DNA of 64,000 nt from Nocardioides potassii (GTDB taxonomy: Bacteria; Actinomycetota; Actinomycetes; Propionibacteriales; Nocardioidaceae): contig NZ_JAKJHZ010000002.1 in NCBI RefSeq assembly GCF_021648885.1, positions 32,464 through 96,463 on the forward strand, read 5' to 3'. The notes under the pieces were generated by a model. That model made no database searches and had not been told where the DNA came from. It saw only the letters and a list, made by a program, of their open reading frames with translations. Shown here in pieces: positions 32,876-45,483 of the stretch. Both the position numbers and the translations under genes were made by a program. The first letter of the stretch is position 1. The number at the start of each line of letters is the position of its first letter.

Positions 32876-33472
32876 GTGCACCAGCTGCCACGCATTCCCC
32901 GCCACCTGAGCTCCCGCGAGTCCACGCTGAGCTCCCTGGCCGAGTCGCTCTACTGGACTATCAACGCCAGCGGGCTCCGGCTTCCGGCCAGACGTGACCT
33001 GGCCCGTCACGCCCTGGTGTCGGAGCCGACGATCTCGCGTCGCCTCCGCGCGTGGGCCGACGGCGAGGAGCGCCTCGTTGCCCGGCTCGTCCTCGCGCGC
33101 CAGAGGACCTACCCGCCTGGCTACGCCGAGGAGGGCTGGAGTCGGTGGATCCCCCAGGACGACGCCGATCTCCAGGACGCACGAGCATGGCTGGCCTGCC
33201 TCACGTTCGCTTCATCGGGGGAACCCATGCATCCCGTCGTCCGCCAAGCCGTGTGTGAAACCTGGTGGCACGAGCACGACGAGGTCGTCCGCCAGCTGGT
33301 TCGGAGCGGTGTGCCGACAACGGGTGGTCATGAGGGAGAGGCGTCGCTTCGCGCTGAGATCGTCCAGTCCCTGCTGCTGGGCCTGAGCCTCAGGCGTCTG
33401 CTCGACCCTGATTGCACGGCTCAGCACGCCGAGGCCCTGCTGGACCGTGCGGTGGCATCCCTCGGTGGTTGA
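32876..33472 (+). CDS. TetR-like regulator (weakly recognised)
   Basis: A 198-residue helical protein. The N-terminal 55 residues look like a TetR HTH (RLPARRDLARHALVSEPTISRRLRAWADGEERLVARLV) and the C-terminus has the usual TetR dimer/ligand layout ending LLLGLSLRRLLDPDCTAQHAEALLDRAVASLGG. The HTH is divergent from the consensus, so the assignment is moderate. GTG at 32876 is used. The last codons and the TGA lie at the edge of a GATCGAGAAC repeat. It lies alone between the BKACE gene and the repeat field, with the convergent tauE gene beyond. Confidence 0.65.
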   Translation: MHQLPRIPRHLSSRESTLSSLAESLYWTINASGLRLPARRDLARHALVSEPTISRRLRAWADGEERLVARLVLARQRTYPPGYAEEGWSRWIPQDDADLQDARAWLACLTFASSGEPMHPVVRQAVCETWWHEHDEVVRQLVRSGVPTTGGHEGEASLRAEIVQSLLLGLSLRRLLDPDCTAQHAEALLDRAVASLGG

Positions 33473-33630
33473 TCGAGAACTTTCGCTCACCGGTCCGCCG
33501 CTGCTGAGGGTCTCCGTGAGCGATAATTCTCGATCACCGAGGCCTGGGTCTGGGCGTCGGGCCGCGCACGAAAGTTCTCGATCACACGCCGACGGACTGC
33601 TTGGCGATTGGTGCACGAAAGTTCTCGATC
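33471..33630. repeat. cluster of four GATCGAGAACTTTCG repeats
   Basis: Copies lie at 33471-33490 (plus), 33516-33537 (inverted, with two changes), 33566-33585 (inverted) and 33611-33630 (inverted). Each carries GATCGAGAACTTTCG followed by CTCAC or TGCAC. The first two form an imperfect hairpin. The spacers have no ORF. This fills the whole gap between the TetR-like and tauE genes. Confidence 0.82.
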
Positions 33631-33648
33631 GGCGCCACGAAGCGTGCG

Positions 33649-34656
33649 TCAGGAGTCGTCGACCTTCTTCATGCCAACGACGCCGGGCCGGTAGCCGGGG
33701 TCCTCGAGCTGGGCGATGGTCGGGGAGCCGAACATCGGCAGGCCCTGGGACTTGCGGATGAAGCCCCAGACGATCGGGAGCACCAGCAGGACGAACAGAC
33801 CCACGCCGGCGATCAGCATCGGGTGCGTCTCGTCCTCGCCGGCGCCGAGGGGTGCCCAGCCGGCCTTGTCGAGGAGCGCGACGCCGCTCATGGTCAGGAC
33901 GACGACGATGCCGCGGCGGATGAAGGACTGCGGGACCCGCGGCGCGATCGCGGAGCCGATCAGGGTGCCGGGCACCGAGCCGATCACCAGCGGGATCAGG
34001 ATCGCCCAGTCGAGGCCGTGCAGTGCGATGTTCGAGATCGCCGCGGCCAGCACCAGGGGGACGGCCTGGACGAGGTCGGTGCCCACGAGCCGTACGGCGG
34101 AGAGGCCGGGGTAGAGCATCAGCAGCGCGATCATGATCACCGAGCCGGAGCCCACGCTGGTGATCCCGACGAGCAGGCCGCCGAGCGCGCCGACCAGCAG
34201 CGTCGGCAGCGGCCGGATCTTCGGGTTGTCGTCCGGGTGCTCGCCGCCGCGGACCCGCACGAGGTTGAGGTAGAGGCGCAGGGCGTAGGTCGCCGCCGCG
34301 AGCAGCAGCGCGAAGCCGATGCAGAGCTTGAGCGTGTCGTCGATGTCCTCCGGTGCGACCACCCACGACACGAGGTGGGGGCCGAGGAGGGCCATCGGTA
34401 TCGACCCGATCATCAGCCACTTCGCGAGCTGCATGTTGGGCGAGCCCTCGCGCTTGTGCACGATCGCCCCGCCAGTCTTGTAGATCGCGGCGGCCGTGAG
34501 GTCGGCCGTCACGACGGTCGCGGCCTCGCCGACGCCGAGGAAGATGAGGGCGGGCGTCATGAGGGCGCCGCCGCCCATGCCGGTCAGGCCGACCACGATG
34601 CCGACGAAGAAGCCGGCGGCGAGGATCGAGAAGAAGGTGGCGGTGATCCAGTCCAT
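33649..34656 (-). CDS. TauE/SafE-family membrane permease
   Basis: A membrane protein of 335 residues with eight or nine hydrophobic segments, of the TauE/SafE sulfite/sulfonate exporter family. The two repeats show the family GxxxGxGGGAL and GSGSVIMIALLML type motifs (FFVGIVVGLTGMGGGALMTPALIFLG, LVGITSVGSGSVIMIALLMLYPG). Its ATG overlaps the phosphatase stop as TGATG, so it is translated with the phosphatase and APS-kinase genes. A role in moving sulfite, sulfate or a sulfonate is inferred from the family and this context. Confidence 0.9.
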   Translation of the reverse strand: MDWITATFFSILAAGFFVGIVVGLTGMGGGALMTPALIFLGVGEAATVVTADLTAAAIYKTGGAIVHKREGSPNMQLAKWLMIGSIPMALLGPHLVSWVVAPEDIDDTLKLCIGFALLLAAATYALRLYLNLVRVRGGEHPDDNPKIRPLPTLLVGALGGLLVGITSVGSGSVIMIALLMLYPGLSAVRLVGTDLVQAVPLVLAAAISNIALHGLDWAILIPLVIGSVPGTLIGSAIAPRVPQSFIRRGIVVVLTMSGVALLDKAGWAPLGAGEDETHPMLIAGVGLFVLLVLPIVWGFIRKSQGLPMFGSPTIAQLEDPGYRPGVVGMKKVDDS

Positions 34657-35180
34657 CAGCTGTCTCCGGTCAGGCGGGGGATGACGACGCGCAACATCTC
34701 GGTGATTCTGGCGGTGGCGGTGGCCGCCGCCTTCTCCCCACGCCGGTAGGGGTCGGCGACGTCGAGCTCCGGGTGCGCCGGCTGGCGCTTCTGGCCGACC
34801 GCCGTGACGAGCTCACGACCCGAGAGGTCGGGGATCTCCTCGATCGCGGCTTCGAACTGGCCGAGCGTGAAGATCTTGCGGTGGTGGTGTGCGTAGTCGT
34901 CCAGCACGTGCTGGCGGTGGATCGACTCCGCGGTGAGCACGAGGTCGGCCTCGTCCACCATCTCCGGCTTGAGCCGTCGGCTGCGGAACCCCGAGACGTC
35001 GAGGTGCGGGATCGTCGCCGCCTGCACCGGGTTCATCCGGTGACCGGTGTGGGCGTGCGTGCCGGAGCTGGAGAAGACGACGTCGGCGTCGCCTGCCAGG
35101 TCGCGGGCGATGATCTCCATCGCGGGCGAGCGGCAGATGTTGGCGGTGCAGAGGAACAGCACCGAGAGCGGCTCGGTCAT
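34656..35180 (-). CDS. low-molecular-weight phosphotyrosine-phosphatase family protein
   Basis: A 174-residue LMW-PTP/arsenate-reductase fold. The catalytic loop FLCTANICRSPAME gives the Cys-x5-Arg-Ser signature at about residues 11-18, and a late Asp-Pro pair (VADPYRRG) supplies the general acid. It may dephosphorylate proteins such as the BY-kinase at 56.7 kb, or act on a sulfated or phosphorylated nucleotide from the neighbouring APS kinase. Its start overlaps the kinase stop as ATGA and its stop overlaps tauE, forming a tight three-gene operon. Confidence 0.9.
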   Translation of the reverse strand: MTEPLSVLFLCTANICRSPAMEIIARDLAGDADVVFSSSGTHAHTGHRMNPVQAATIPHLDVSGFRSRRLKPEMVDEADLVLTAESIHRQHVLDDYAHHHRKIFTLGQFEAAIEEIPDLSGRELVTAVGQKRQPAHPELDVADPYRRGEKAAATATARITEMLRVVIPRLTGDS

Positions 35181-36364
35181 GCGCCTGCGGCTCCCCGGGC
35201 CAGGTGGAGGTATCCGGCCTCGTCCAGCGCGACGAGCACGTCGTCGAGCGCGTCCTCGATGGTGCGGCCGGTGGTGTCGACGCGCACGGCCGGGTCCTCG
35301 GGCTCCTCGTAGGGAGAGGAGATCCCGGTGAACTCGGGGATCTCGCCCGCCCGCGCCTTGGCGTACAACCCCTTGCGGTCGCGACGCTCGCACTCCTCGA
35401 GCGGGGTCGCGACGTGGACCAGGAAGAAGGCGCCGCCGGCGTCCTCGACCATCTGCTGCACCTGCGCGCGCGTCTCGGCGAAGGGAGCGATCGGCGAGCA
35501 CACGGCGACCCCGCCGTGCCGGGCGATCTCGGCGGCCACCCAGCCGATGCGACGGATGTTGGTCTCGCGGTCGGCCTTGGAGAAGGTGAGCCCGGCGGAG
35601 AGGTGGCGCCGTACGACGTCGCCGTCGAGACTGGTGACCGTGCGGCCACCCTGCTCGAGCAGCAGGTCCATCAGTGCCCGCGCAAGCGTCGACTTGCCGC
35701 TCCCGGACAGGCCCGTGAAGAAGAGCACGAGGCCCTGGTCCTCGGGCTCGGGCCGGTCGGCCGCGACGATCTCGGCGATCGAGGCGGGGTAGTGATCGTC
35801 GGGGTGCTCGGCCAGCGCGTGGACCGGGTCGTCTCCGGCGTAGGTCGCGACGACCCGGGCCCCGAGCTCGTGGTCGACGTCGGCGTCACCGTGCGACGGG
35901 AGGGGTACGGCGACCACGTGGGCGTCACCCAGCAGGTCGGCGGCAGCGAGGGAGGCCCGCACCAGGGCGACGGGGGAGAGGTCGGCGGTGCCCGTGCCGG
36001 TCAGCGCGACGAGGACGACGCGACCGAGGCCGCGGACCTCGTCGAGCTCGGCCTCGGTGAGCGCGTCGACGACCCGGACGAAGGTGGCGCCGGCGTGCTG
36101 CTCGCGGACCTGGTCCGGCGTCAGGTGCAACCGGCGGAAGGGGCCGTACTGCGCGTGCGTCAGGGGCGCCAGGCTCCCGTCGCTCGACACCCGCGCGAGG
36201 GGCAGGCCTTCGGGGTCGACGAGCTCGGCCTCGGTCTCGCCGCCGGGCAGGTCGAGGGTGACCGGGCTGCCGGGCTCGTTGAAGCGGGTGAGCGGTGCGT
36301 AGGCGCCGGAGACGAGGAGCTCGAGGTCGTCGAGCTCGGTCGGCGTCGGGCAGTGCTGGATCAC
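35177..36364 (-). CDS. cysC: adenylylsulfate kinase with degenerate sulfurylase-like N-terminus
   Basis: Makes PAPS by phosphorylating APS. Of 395 residues, the C-terminal part (about 210-390) is a complete APS kinase: Walker A GLSGSGKST at 218-226, then DGDVVRRHLSAGLTFSKADRETNIRRIGWVAAEIARHGG and YAKARAGEIPEFTGISSPYEEP. The N-terminal 200 residues resemble the PUA-like/ATP-sulfurylase region (GAYAPLTRFN, PLTHAQYGPFRRLHLTP) but the QxRN and HxxH nucleotide-binding motifs are not found, so it is probably non-catalytic. GTG at 36364 is the assumed start. It heads the cysC-phosphatase-tauE operon. Confidence 0.9.
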   Translation of the reverse strand: MIQHCPTPTELDDLELLVSGAYAPLTRFNEPGSPVTLDLPGGETEAELVDPEGLPLARVSSDGSLAPLTHAQYGPFRRLHLTPDQVREQHAGATFVRVVDALTEAELDEVRGLGRVVLVALTGTGTADLSPVALVRASLAAADLLGDAHVVAVPLPSHGDADVDHELGARVVATYAGDDPVHALAEHPDDHYPASIAEIVAADRPEPEDQGLVLFFTGLSGSGKSTLARALMDLLLEQGGRTVTSLDGDVVRRHLSAGLTFSKADRETNIRRIGWVAAEIARHGGVAVCSPIAPFAETRAQVQQMVEDAGGAFFLVHVATPLEECERRDRKGLYAKARAGEIPEFTGISSPYEEPEDPAVRVDTTGRTIEDALDDVLVALDEAGYLHLARGAAGA

Positions 36365-36392
36365 CCGCGCATCTTCTCAGAACGCCGGTGAG

Positions 36393-36398
36393 TAGCCT
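36393..36398 (+). promoter_or_regulatory. -10 element for leaderless asparaginase gene
   Basis: TAGCCT lies 7 bases before the ATG at 36406 with no Shine-Dalgarno. Confidence 0.55.
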
Positions 36399-36405
36399 GC
36401 GCCTC

Positions 36406-37371
36406 ATGTCCCACGCAGGTCTGCCCGTCGTCGCAGAGATCGTCCGGTCCGGCTTCGTCGAGGGTCACCACTACGGCTCGATCGTCGCGCTCGCCGCCGA
36501 CGGCACCGTCGACTGGTCGGTCGGCGAGGTCGCCGCTCCGGTGCTCCCCCGCTCCAGCAACAAGCCGGTCCAGGCGCTGGCGATGGTCGAGCTCGGGCTG
36601 GACCTGCCGCCCGACCTGCTGGCCCTGGCGTGCGCGTCGCACTCGGGGGAGCCTTTCCACGTCGAGGGCGTACGACGCACGCTGGCGTCCGCCGGCCTCG
36701 ACGAGTCGGCGCTACAGACACCGCCCGACTATCCCTTGGACGACGACGCCCGTGAGGCCGTCATCCGCGCCGGTGGGGCGCGGTCGCCGATCCTGATGAA
36801 CTGCTCGGGCAAGCACGCCGCGATGCTGGCGACGTGCGTCCTCATGGGGTGGGACACCGCGACCTACCTCGACCCGCAGCACCCGCTGCAGGTCGCGATC
36901 ATCGAGACGTTCGCCCGCGTGACCGGCGAGCCCGTGACCACCGTGGCCGTCGACGGGTGCGGCGCGCCGCTGCTGTCCACCTCGCTCACGGGGCTGGCCC
37001 GCGCGTACGCGACGTTGGCGACGGCGACCGAGGGCCCGGAGCACCGCGTCGCCGAGGCGATCCGGCAGCACCCCGAGTTCGTCAGCGGCACCACGCGCGA
37101 CGAGCTCGCCCTGCACCGCGCGGTCCCGGGCCTGATCGGCAAGGCGGGCGCCGAGTCGTGCTACGCCGTCGCCCTTCCGGACGGCCGCGCGTGGGCGCTC
37201 AAGACCGACGACGGCGCTGCCCGCGTCCGCCCGGTGCTGATGGCTGAGGCACTGCGCCGGTCCGGCGTCCTGGCGGAGGAGGGGGTCGACGCGGAGGCGG
37301 TCGAGGCCACCGGGCGCCTCGACCTGCTCGGTGGCGGCAAGCCCGTCGGCGTGATCCGTGCTGCCTTCTAG
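36406..37371 (+). CDS. asparaginase (actinobacterial AnsA-like family)
   Basis: A 321-residue member of the Rhizobium etli-type asparaginase II family, expected to hydrolyse asparagine to aspartate and ammonia. Family landmarks are PRSSNKPVQALAMVELGLDL with the SSxK-type nucleophile region (about residues 49-53), CASHSGEPFHVEGVRRTLASAGL, MNCSGKHAAMLATCVLMGW with the conserved SGK, and VDGCGAPLLSTSL with a zinc-binding Cys. The start is set by the ATG 7 bases past TAGCCT. It is divergent from the cysC operon. Confidence 0.92.
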   Translation: MSHAGLPVVAEIVRSGFVEGHHYGSIVALAADGTVDWSVGEVAAPVLPRSSNKPVQALAMVELGLDLPPDLLALACASHSGEPFHVEGVRRTLASAGLDESALQTPPDYPLDDDAREAVIRAGGARSPILMNCSGKHAAMLATCVLMGWDTATYLDPQHPLQVAIIETFARVTGEPVTTVAVDGCGAPLLSTSLTGLARAYATLATATEGPEHRVAEAIRQHPEFVSGTTRDELALHRAVPGLIGKAGAESCYAVALPDGRAWALKTDDGAARVRPVLMAEALRRSGVLAEEGVDAEAVEATGRLDLLGGGKPVGVIRAAF

Positions 37372-37436
37372 CTAGCGCCGAGAACTCCCGTGGAACGGGC
37401 CTTTGTGAGGGCCGTCACCCCCCTCCGGTTTGCATC

Positions 37437-37454
37437 TGCTAACAGTAGTTAGCA
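37437..37454. promoter_or_regulatory. palindromic operator before the XRE/HbhA operon
   Basis: TGCTAAC-AGTA-GTTAGCA is a perfect 7-base inverted repeat ending 10 bases before the ATG of the XRE gene. It is AT-rich relative to the region and overlaps the likely core promoter. It is the natural binding site for the XRE protein itself (inferred). Confidence 0.7.
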
Positions 37455-37464
37455 CACTGGAGGC

Positions 37465-37881
37465 ATGGCCAAGGACAAGAGCGCCAAGGCGGCGAAGACG
37501 AGCGGCACGGTCGTCGGCTCGCTGGGCTCGCTGGGCGACTACCTCAAGGAGCAGCGCCTGGCCGCCCGGCTGTCACTCCGCCAGCTCGCCGACCAGGTCG
37601 GCGTCAGCAACCCCTACCTCAGCCAGATCGAGCGCGGTCTCCGCAAGCCGTCCGCCGAGGTCCTGCAGCAGCTGGCTCGCGCGCTGCGCGTCTCTGCCGA
37701 GCAGCTCTACGTCCGTGCCGGCATCGTCCACCCCGACCCCGGCCAGGCGGGCTCCGTCGAGCTCGCCGTCCTGGCGGACACCCACCTGACCGAGCGGCAG
37801 AAGCAGTCCCTGCTCGACGTGTACGCCTCGTTCCTCGCGCTCAACGAGCGCGACGCGGCCGCACCGCCCGACCACCCCTGA
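37465..37881 (+). CDS. XRE-family regulator (Rv0474-like)
   Basis: A 138-residue DNA-binding protein with an N-terminal Lys/Ala-rich tail and an XRE HTH at about residues 24-80 (LGDYLKEQRLAARLSLRQLADQVGVSNPYLSQIERGLRKPSAEVLQQLARALRVSAEQLYVRAG). It directly precedes an HbhA-like gene and a DUF2516 gene, the same order as Rv0474-Rv0475-Rv0476 in M. tuberculosis. The palindrome TGCTAACAGTAGTTAGCA covers its promoter, suggesting autoregulation. The ATG is preceded by TGGAGGC. Confidence 0.9.
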   Translation: MAKDKSAKAAKTSGTVVGSLGSLGDYLKEQRLAARLSLRQLADQVGVSNPYLSQIERGLRKPSAEVLQQLARALRVSAEQLYVRAGIVHPDPGQAGSVELAVLADTHLTERQKQSLLDVYASFLALNERDAAAPPDHP

Positions 37882-37924
37882 ACCAGACCAGCACCACCCC
37901 ACACCCACCAGAAGGAGACCAGCA

Positions 37925-38653
37925 ATGGCCACCGCCAAGTTCGACATCAAGACCGAGGCCCTCAGGCCGCTCCTCGCCGGCGTCGGCGTCACCGACCTCG
38001 CCGTCGAGGCCGTCCGCGAGGCCGTGGCCGACGTGCAGAAGCGCGCCGCCGCCGCCCAGAAGGACGTCACCACCCGCGTCGCCGACGCCCGCAAGGACGT
38101 GACCGCCCGCGTCGCCGACGCCCGCAAGTTCGACGCCAAGGCCGAGGCCAGGGCCCGTCGTGCCGCCGTCGAGTCCCGCGTGGCCGAGCTCCAGGCCGAG
38201 GCCAAGTCGTACCCCACCAAGGTCTCCGCGCTCGTCGACGAGAACGTCGCCGCCGCCACCGCCACCTACTCCGAGCTCGTCAAGCGCGGTGAGTCCCTCG
38301 TCGGCCGCATCCGCCGCCAGGAGTCGACCAAGGCCACCGTGAGCTCCGCGAAGACCACCGTCTCGAAGGCGAAGACCACCGCGACCCAGGCCAAGAAGGC
38401 CGCTGACGCCAACGCCACCGCGGCCGACCGGACCGCCGCGACCAAGGTCGCCCCGAAGCCGAAGAAGACCGCCAAGAAGGCCACGCGCTCCGCCGCTGCC
38501 AAGAAGGCGTCCGCCACGACCGCCCGCAAGACCGCGGCCAAGAAGACCGCCACCGCCCAGAGCAGCGCGAAGGCCACCGCCACCGCCGCGCAGGCGACCG
38601 CGACGAACGCCCTCAAGGCCGTCGCCGACGCCGCCGAGAAGATCGGCGACTGA
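37925..38653 (+). CDS. HbhA-like heparin-binding/Lys-Ala-rich protein
   Basis: A 242-residue protein with a coiled-coil N-terminal two-thirds (VRERVADVQKRAAAAQ-type heptads, about 1-130) and a long Lys/Ala/Thr-rich C-terminal tail (about 140-235) with repeated AKKA, TAKKAT and KTAAKKT blocks. That layout is HbhA, which binds glycosaminoglycans and lipid bodies in mycobacteria; in free-living relatives it may bind polyphosphate, DNA or cell-surface sugars. AAGGAGACCAGC precedes the ATG. A terminator follows. Confidence 0.8.
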   Translation: MATAKFDIKTEALRPLLAGVGVTDLAVEAVREAVADVQKRAAAAQKDVTTRVADARKDVTARVADARKFDAKAEARARRAAVESRVAELQAEAKSYPTKVSALVDENVAAATATYSELVKRGESLVGRIRRQESTKATVSSAKTTVSKAKTTATQAKKAADANATAADRTAATKVAPKPKKTAKKATRSAAAKKASATTARKTAAKKTATAQSSAKATATAAQATATNALKAVADAAEKIGD

Positions 38654-38704
38654 AGAGCGATCGACGACGTCGAGCAGCTGACGCTGTTCTAGTCGCACCA
38701 GCGA

Positions 38705-38736
38705 GGACCCCCGGCCGGACAGGTCGGGGGTCCTTC
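38705..38736 (+). terminator. terminator after the HbhA-like gene
   Basis: GGACCCCC (38705-38712) and GGGGGTCC (38726-38733) pair perfectly around a 13-base loop, followed by TTCC. A short T-run makes it moderate to strong. Confidence 0.78.
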
Positions 38737-38750
38737 CGCGTCCGGTCGCC

Positions 38751-38756
38751 TACTCT
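38751..38756 (+). promoter_or_regulatory. -10 element for leaderless DUF2516 gene
   Basis: TACTCT lies 6 bases before GTG at 38763. The separate promoter after the terminator implies independent expression. Confidence 0.55.
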
Positions 38757-38762
38757 TGGCTC

Positions 38763-39059
38763 GTGAACATCTACGCGTTCAACAGCACGCTCATGCTCGT
38801 CGTGCTGGTGGTGCTGCTCGCGATCAAGGGCTTCGCCTTCATCAACGCGCTCACCTACTCCGCCGGGGCCTACGAGGCCGCCGGCAAGCTGACCAAGCAG
38901 GCGTGGTGCGCCATCACCGGCCTGGGCTTCGCCGCCCAGCTGATCCTGATCGGCGGCTCGCCGCTCGGGATCATCCACCTGGTCTTCACGATCGCCTCGT
39001 TGGTCTACCTCGCCGACGTGCGACCCGCGCTGGCCGAGGTGACCTCCGGCCGCCGCTGA
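38763..39059 (+). CDS. DUF2516 small membrane protein (Rv0476-like)
   Basis: A 98-residue integral membrane protein of the DUF2516 family with hydrophobic segments at about residues 9-33, 45-65 and 68-88. Function is unknown, but the gene is conserved next to XRE and HbhA genes in actinobacteria. Read from GTG 38763. Its own -10 sits between the HbhA terminator and the start, so it may be transcribed separately. Confidence 0.88.
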   Translation: MNIYAFNSTLMLVVLVVLLAIKGFAFINALTYSAGAYEAAGKLTKQAWCAITGLGFAAQLILIGGSPLGIIHLVFTIASLVYLADVRPALAEVTSGRR

Positions 39060-39061
39060 TC

Positions 39062-39137
39062 CCCGCTGGTCGAGGAAGGACGTAGTCCTGTCACGAGACC
39101 AGGACCTCGGTTTCGAGACGGTCGCTGCGCGACCTCC

Positions 39138-39148
<11 letters not shown>
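39062..39148. repeat. REP-like inverted repeat supplying the rmlCD stop
   Basis: A left half (39062-39100) starting CCCGCTGGTCGAGGAAGG and ending GAGACC faces a right half (39109-39148) GGTTTCGAGACGGTCGCTGC to CTCAACCAGCGG. The tips mirror each other with some divergence in the stems. The right tip includes the TGA and the last two codons of the rmlCD gene (39138 onward on the minus strand). Confidence 0.75.
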
Positions 39149-43505
<4,357 letters not shown>

Positions 43506-43545
43506 GCGCACATGGTGCCAGTCCACCCCTCGGGGCGTGGGCCAA

Positions 43546-43551
43546 TAGGGT
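43546..43551 (+). promoter_or_regulatory. -10 element for leaderless rmlA
   Basis: TAGGGT lies 7 bases before the preferred rmlA ATG at 43559. Confidence 0.55.
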
Positions 43552-43558
43552 GGCCCCC

Positions 43559-44425
43559 ATGCGCGGAATCATCCTGGCCGGCGGCACGGGCTCGCGGCTG
43601 CACCCGATCACCCAGGGCATCAGCAAGCAGCTGGTGCCGGTCTACGACAAGCCGATGATCTACTACCCGCTCTCCACGCTGATGCTCGCGGGCATCCGCG
43701 ACGTCCTGATCATCACGACCCCCCACGAGGCCGACGGCTTCCACCGGCTGCTCGGCGACGGGTCGCAGTTCGGGATCAACCTCACCTTCGCCACGCAGCC
43801 CTCGCCCGACGGGCTCGCCCAGGCGTTCATCATCGGCGCGGACCACATCGGCAGCGAGCGCTCCGCGCTGGTGCTCGGCGACAACATCTTCTACGGCTCG
43901 GGCCTCGGCTCCCAGCTGCTGCGCTTCAAGGACCTCGACGGCGCCGCGGTCTTCGGCTACCACGTCGCCGACCCGCGGGCCTACGGCGTCGTGGAGTTCG
44001 ACGACAACGGCAAGGCCCTCTCGCTCGAGGAGAAGCCGGAGAACCCGAAGAGCGACTTCGCGGTCCCCGGCCTCTACTTCTACGACAACGACGTGGTGCA
44101 GTACGCCGCCGAGCTGGAGCCGTCGCCGCGTGGCGAGCTCGAGATCACCGACCTCAACCGCCGCTACCTCGAGGAGGGCCGCCTCCACGTCGAGGTGCTG
44201 CCCCGCGGCACGGCGTGGCTCGACACCGGCACCTTCGACTCGCTCAACGACGCCTCCAACTTCGTCCGCACGATCGAGGGCCGGCAGGGCTTCAAGGTCG
44301 GCGCCCCCGAGGAGGTCGCCTGGCGCATGGGCTTCCTCTCCGACGACGAGCTGCTCGAGCGGGCGGAGCCGCTGCGCAAGAGCGGGTACGGCGAGTACCT
44401 CCGCGGCCTGCTCCAGCACGGCTGA
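43559..44425 (+). CDS. rmlA: glucose-1-phosphate thymidylyltransferase RmlA
   Basis: Couples dTTP and glucose-1-phosphate to dTDP-glucose, the first step to dTDP-rhamnose. 288 residues from ATG 43559 (a GTG at 43550 would add three). The nucleotide-binding [39 protein letters not shown] and [44 protein letters not shown] are diagnostic. TAGGGT seven bases upstream suggests a leaderless mRNA. A REP-like palindrome follows it, and convergent dehydratase genes lie beyond. Confidence 0.97.
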   Translation: MRGIILAGGTGSRLHPITQGISKQLVPVYDKPMIYYPLSTLMLAGIRDVLIITTPHEADGFHRLLGDGSQFGINLTFATQPSPDGLAQAFIIGADHIGSERSALVLGDNIFYGSGLGSQLLRFKDLDGAAVFGYHVADPRAYGVVEFDDNGKALSLEEKPENPKSDFAVPGLYFYDNDVVQYAAELEPSPRGELEITDLNRRYLEEGRLHVEVLPRGTAWLDTGTFDSLNDASNFVRTIEGRQGFKVGAPEEVAWRMGFLSDDELLERAEPLRKSGYGEYLRGLLQHG

Positions 44426-44440
44426 CCTGTTCCCCTCGCC

Positions 44441-44546
44441 GGTCGAGGTGCGAGGAGCGCCAGCGACGAGCCTCGAGACCTGACTGGTTTCGAGGCTCGC
44501 TGCGCTCGCACCTCAACCAGCGGGGAGCTCGCACCTCAACCAGCGA
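44441..44546. repeat. REP-like inverted repeat with partial third unit, at the end of the gmd-like gene
   Basis: Left arm 44441-44480 (GGTCGAGGTGCGAG to GCCTCGAGACC) faces right arm 44486-44518 (GGTTTCGAGG to CACCTCAACC) across TGACT. A partial repeat GCTCGCACCTCAACCAGCG follows at 44527-44545. The TGA stop of the gmd-like gene (44538-44536, minus strand) lies inside that last unit. Confidence 0.8.
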
Positions 44547-45483
44547 GTGGCGGGAGGTCGGCGGCCACCATCCGCGCCACGATCTCCTCGAACCCGACTG
44601 TGGGCTCCCAGCCGAGCACGTCGCGGGCCTTGGACGCGTCGCCCACCAGCTCGGTGGGGTCGGCGGGGCGGAAGAAGCGCTCGTCCTGGCGCACCAGCGG
44701 CTCCCAGTCGGCGATGCCGGCCGCGGCGAAGGCGGCCGCCACGAAGTCGCGCACGGAGTGGGCACGGCCGGTCGCGACCACGTAGTCGCCGGGGTCTTCG
44801 GCCCGGGCGGCGCGGACCATCGCGTCGACGTAGTCGGGCGCCCAGCCCCAGTCGCGGCGGGCGTCGAGGTTGCCCATGACGAGCTCGTCGGCCTCGCCAC
44901 GCGCGATCGCGGCCACGGTCGAGGTGATCTTGCGGGTCACGAACCGCTCGTGGCGCCGCGGCGACTCGTGGTTGTAGAGCACGACGCTCGACACGTGCTG
45001 GTCGCGCTGCCGGAAGACGCCGGCGGAGAGGTGCGCGAAGGCCTTCGCGGCGCCGTACGGGTTCACCGGACGGACCGGGGTGTCCTCGGTCTGCGGCGAC
45101 TCGGCGGCCTCGCCGAAGATCTCGGCGCTCGACGCCTGCACGAGGCGTACGCCGCCCACCTGGCGCGCGGACTCCATCAGCGCGACCGCCGCCTGCCCGT
45201 TGACGTGCGCGGTGAGGTCGGGCTCGTCCCACGACTGGGCGACCGAGCTGATCGCGGCGAGGTTGTAGACCTCCTGCGGCGCCACGTCGAGCACGAGGCG
45301 ACGGGTCGCCTCGAGGTCGCCGAGGTCGCCCGTGTGGAGGACGACCTCCCCGGGGCAGTGCGCCGGGTGGCCGTCAGCGCTCAGGACGAGGGCGTGGACC
45401 TCCATGCCCTCGGAGACGAGACGTTCGGCGAGGTAGGTGCCGTCCTGGCCGCCGATGCCGGTGATGAAGGCGCGAGCCGTCAC
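44536..45483 (-). CDS. GDP-mannose 4,6-dehydratase-like SDR epimerase/dehydratase
   Basis: A 315-residue paralogue of the neighbouring GMD. It keeps [27 protein letters not shown], the [36 protein letters not shown] active site with its YxxxK, and the GMD-like [18 protein letters not shown] and [19 protein letters not shown]. It probably dehydrates GDP-mannose or acts as the partner step to GDP-fucose/rhamnose-type sugars. The GTG start overlaps the gmd stop as GTGA; its own stop comes from a REP-like repeat. Confidence 0.87.
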   Translation of the reverse strand: MTARAFITGIGGQDGTYLAERLVSEGMEVHALVLSADGHPAHCPGEVVLHTGDLGDLEATRRLVLDVAPQEVYNLAAISSVAQSWDEPDLTAHVNGQAAVALMESARQVGGVRLVQASSAEIFGEAAESPQTEDTPVRPVNPYGAAKAFAHLSAGVFRQRDQHVSSVVLYNHESPRRHERFVTRKITSTVAAIARGEADELVMGNLDARRDWGWAPDYVDAMVRAARAEDPGDYVVATGRAHSVRDFVAAAFAAAGIADWEPLVRQDERFFRPADPTELVGDASKARDVLGWEPTVGFEEIVARMVAADLPPLAG

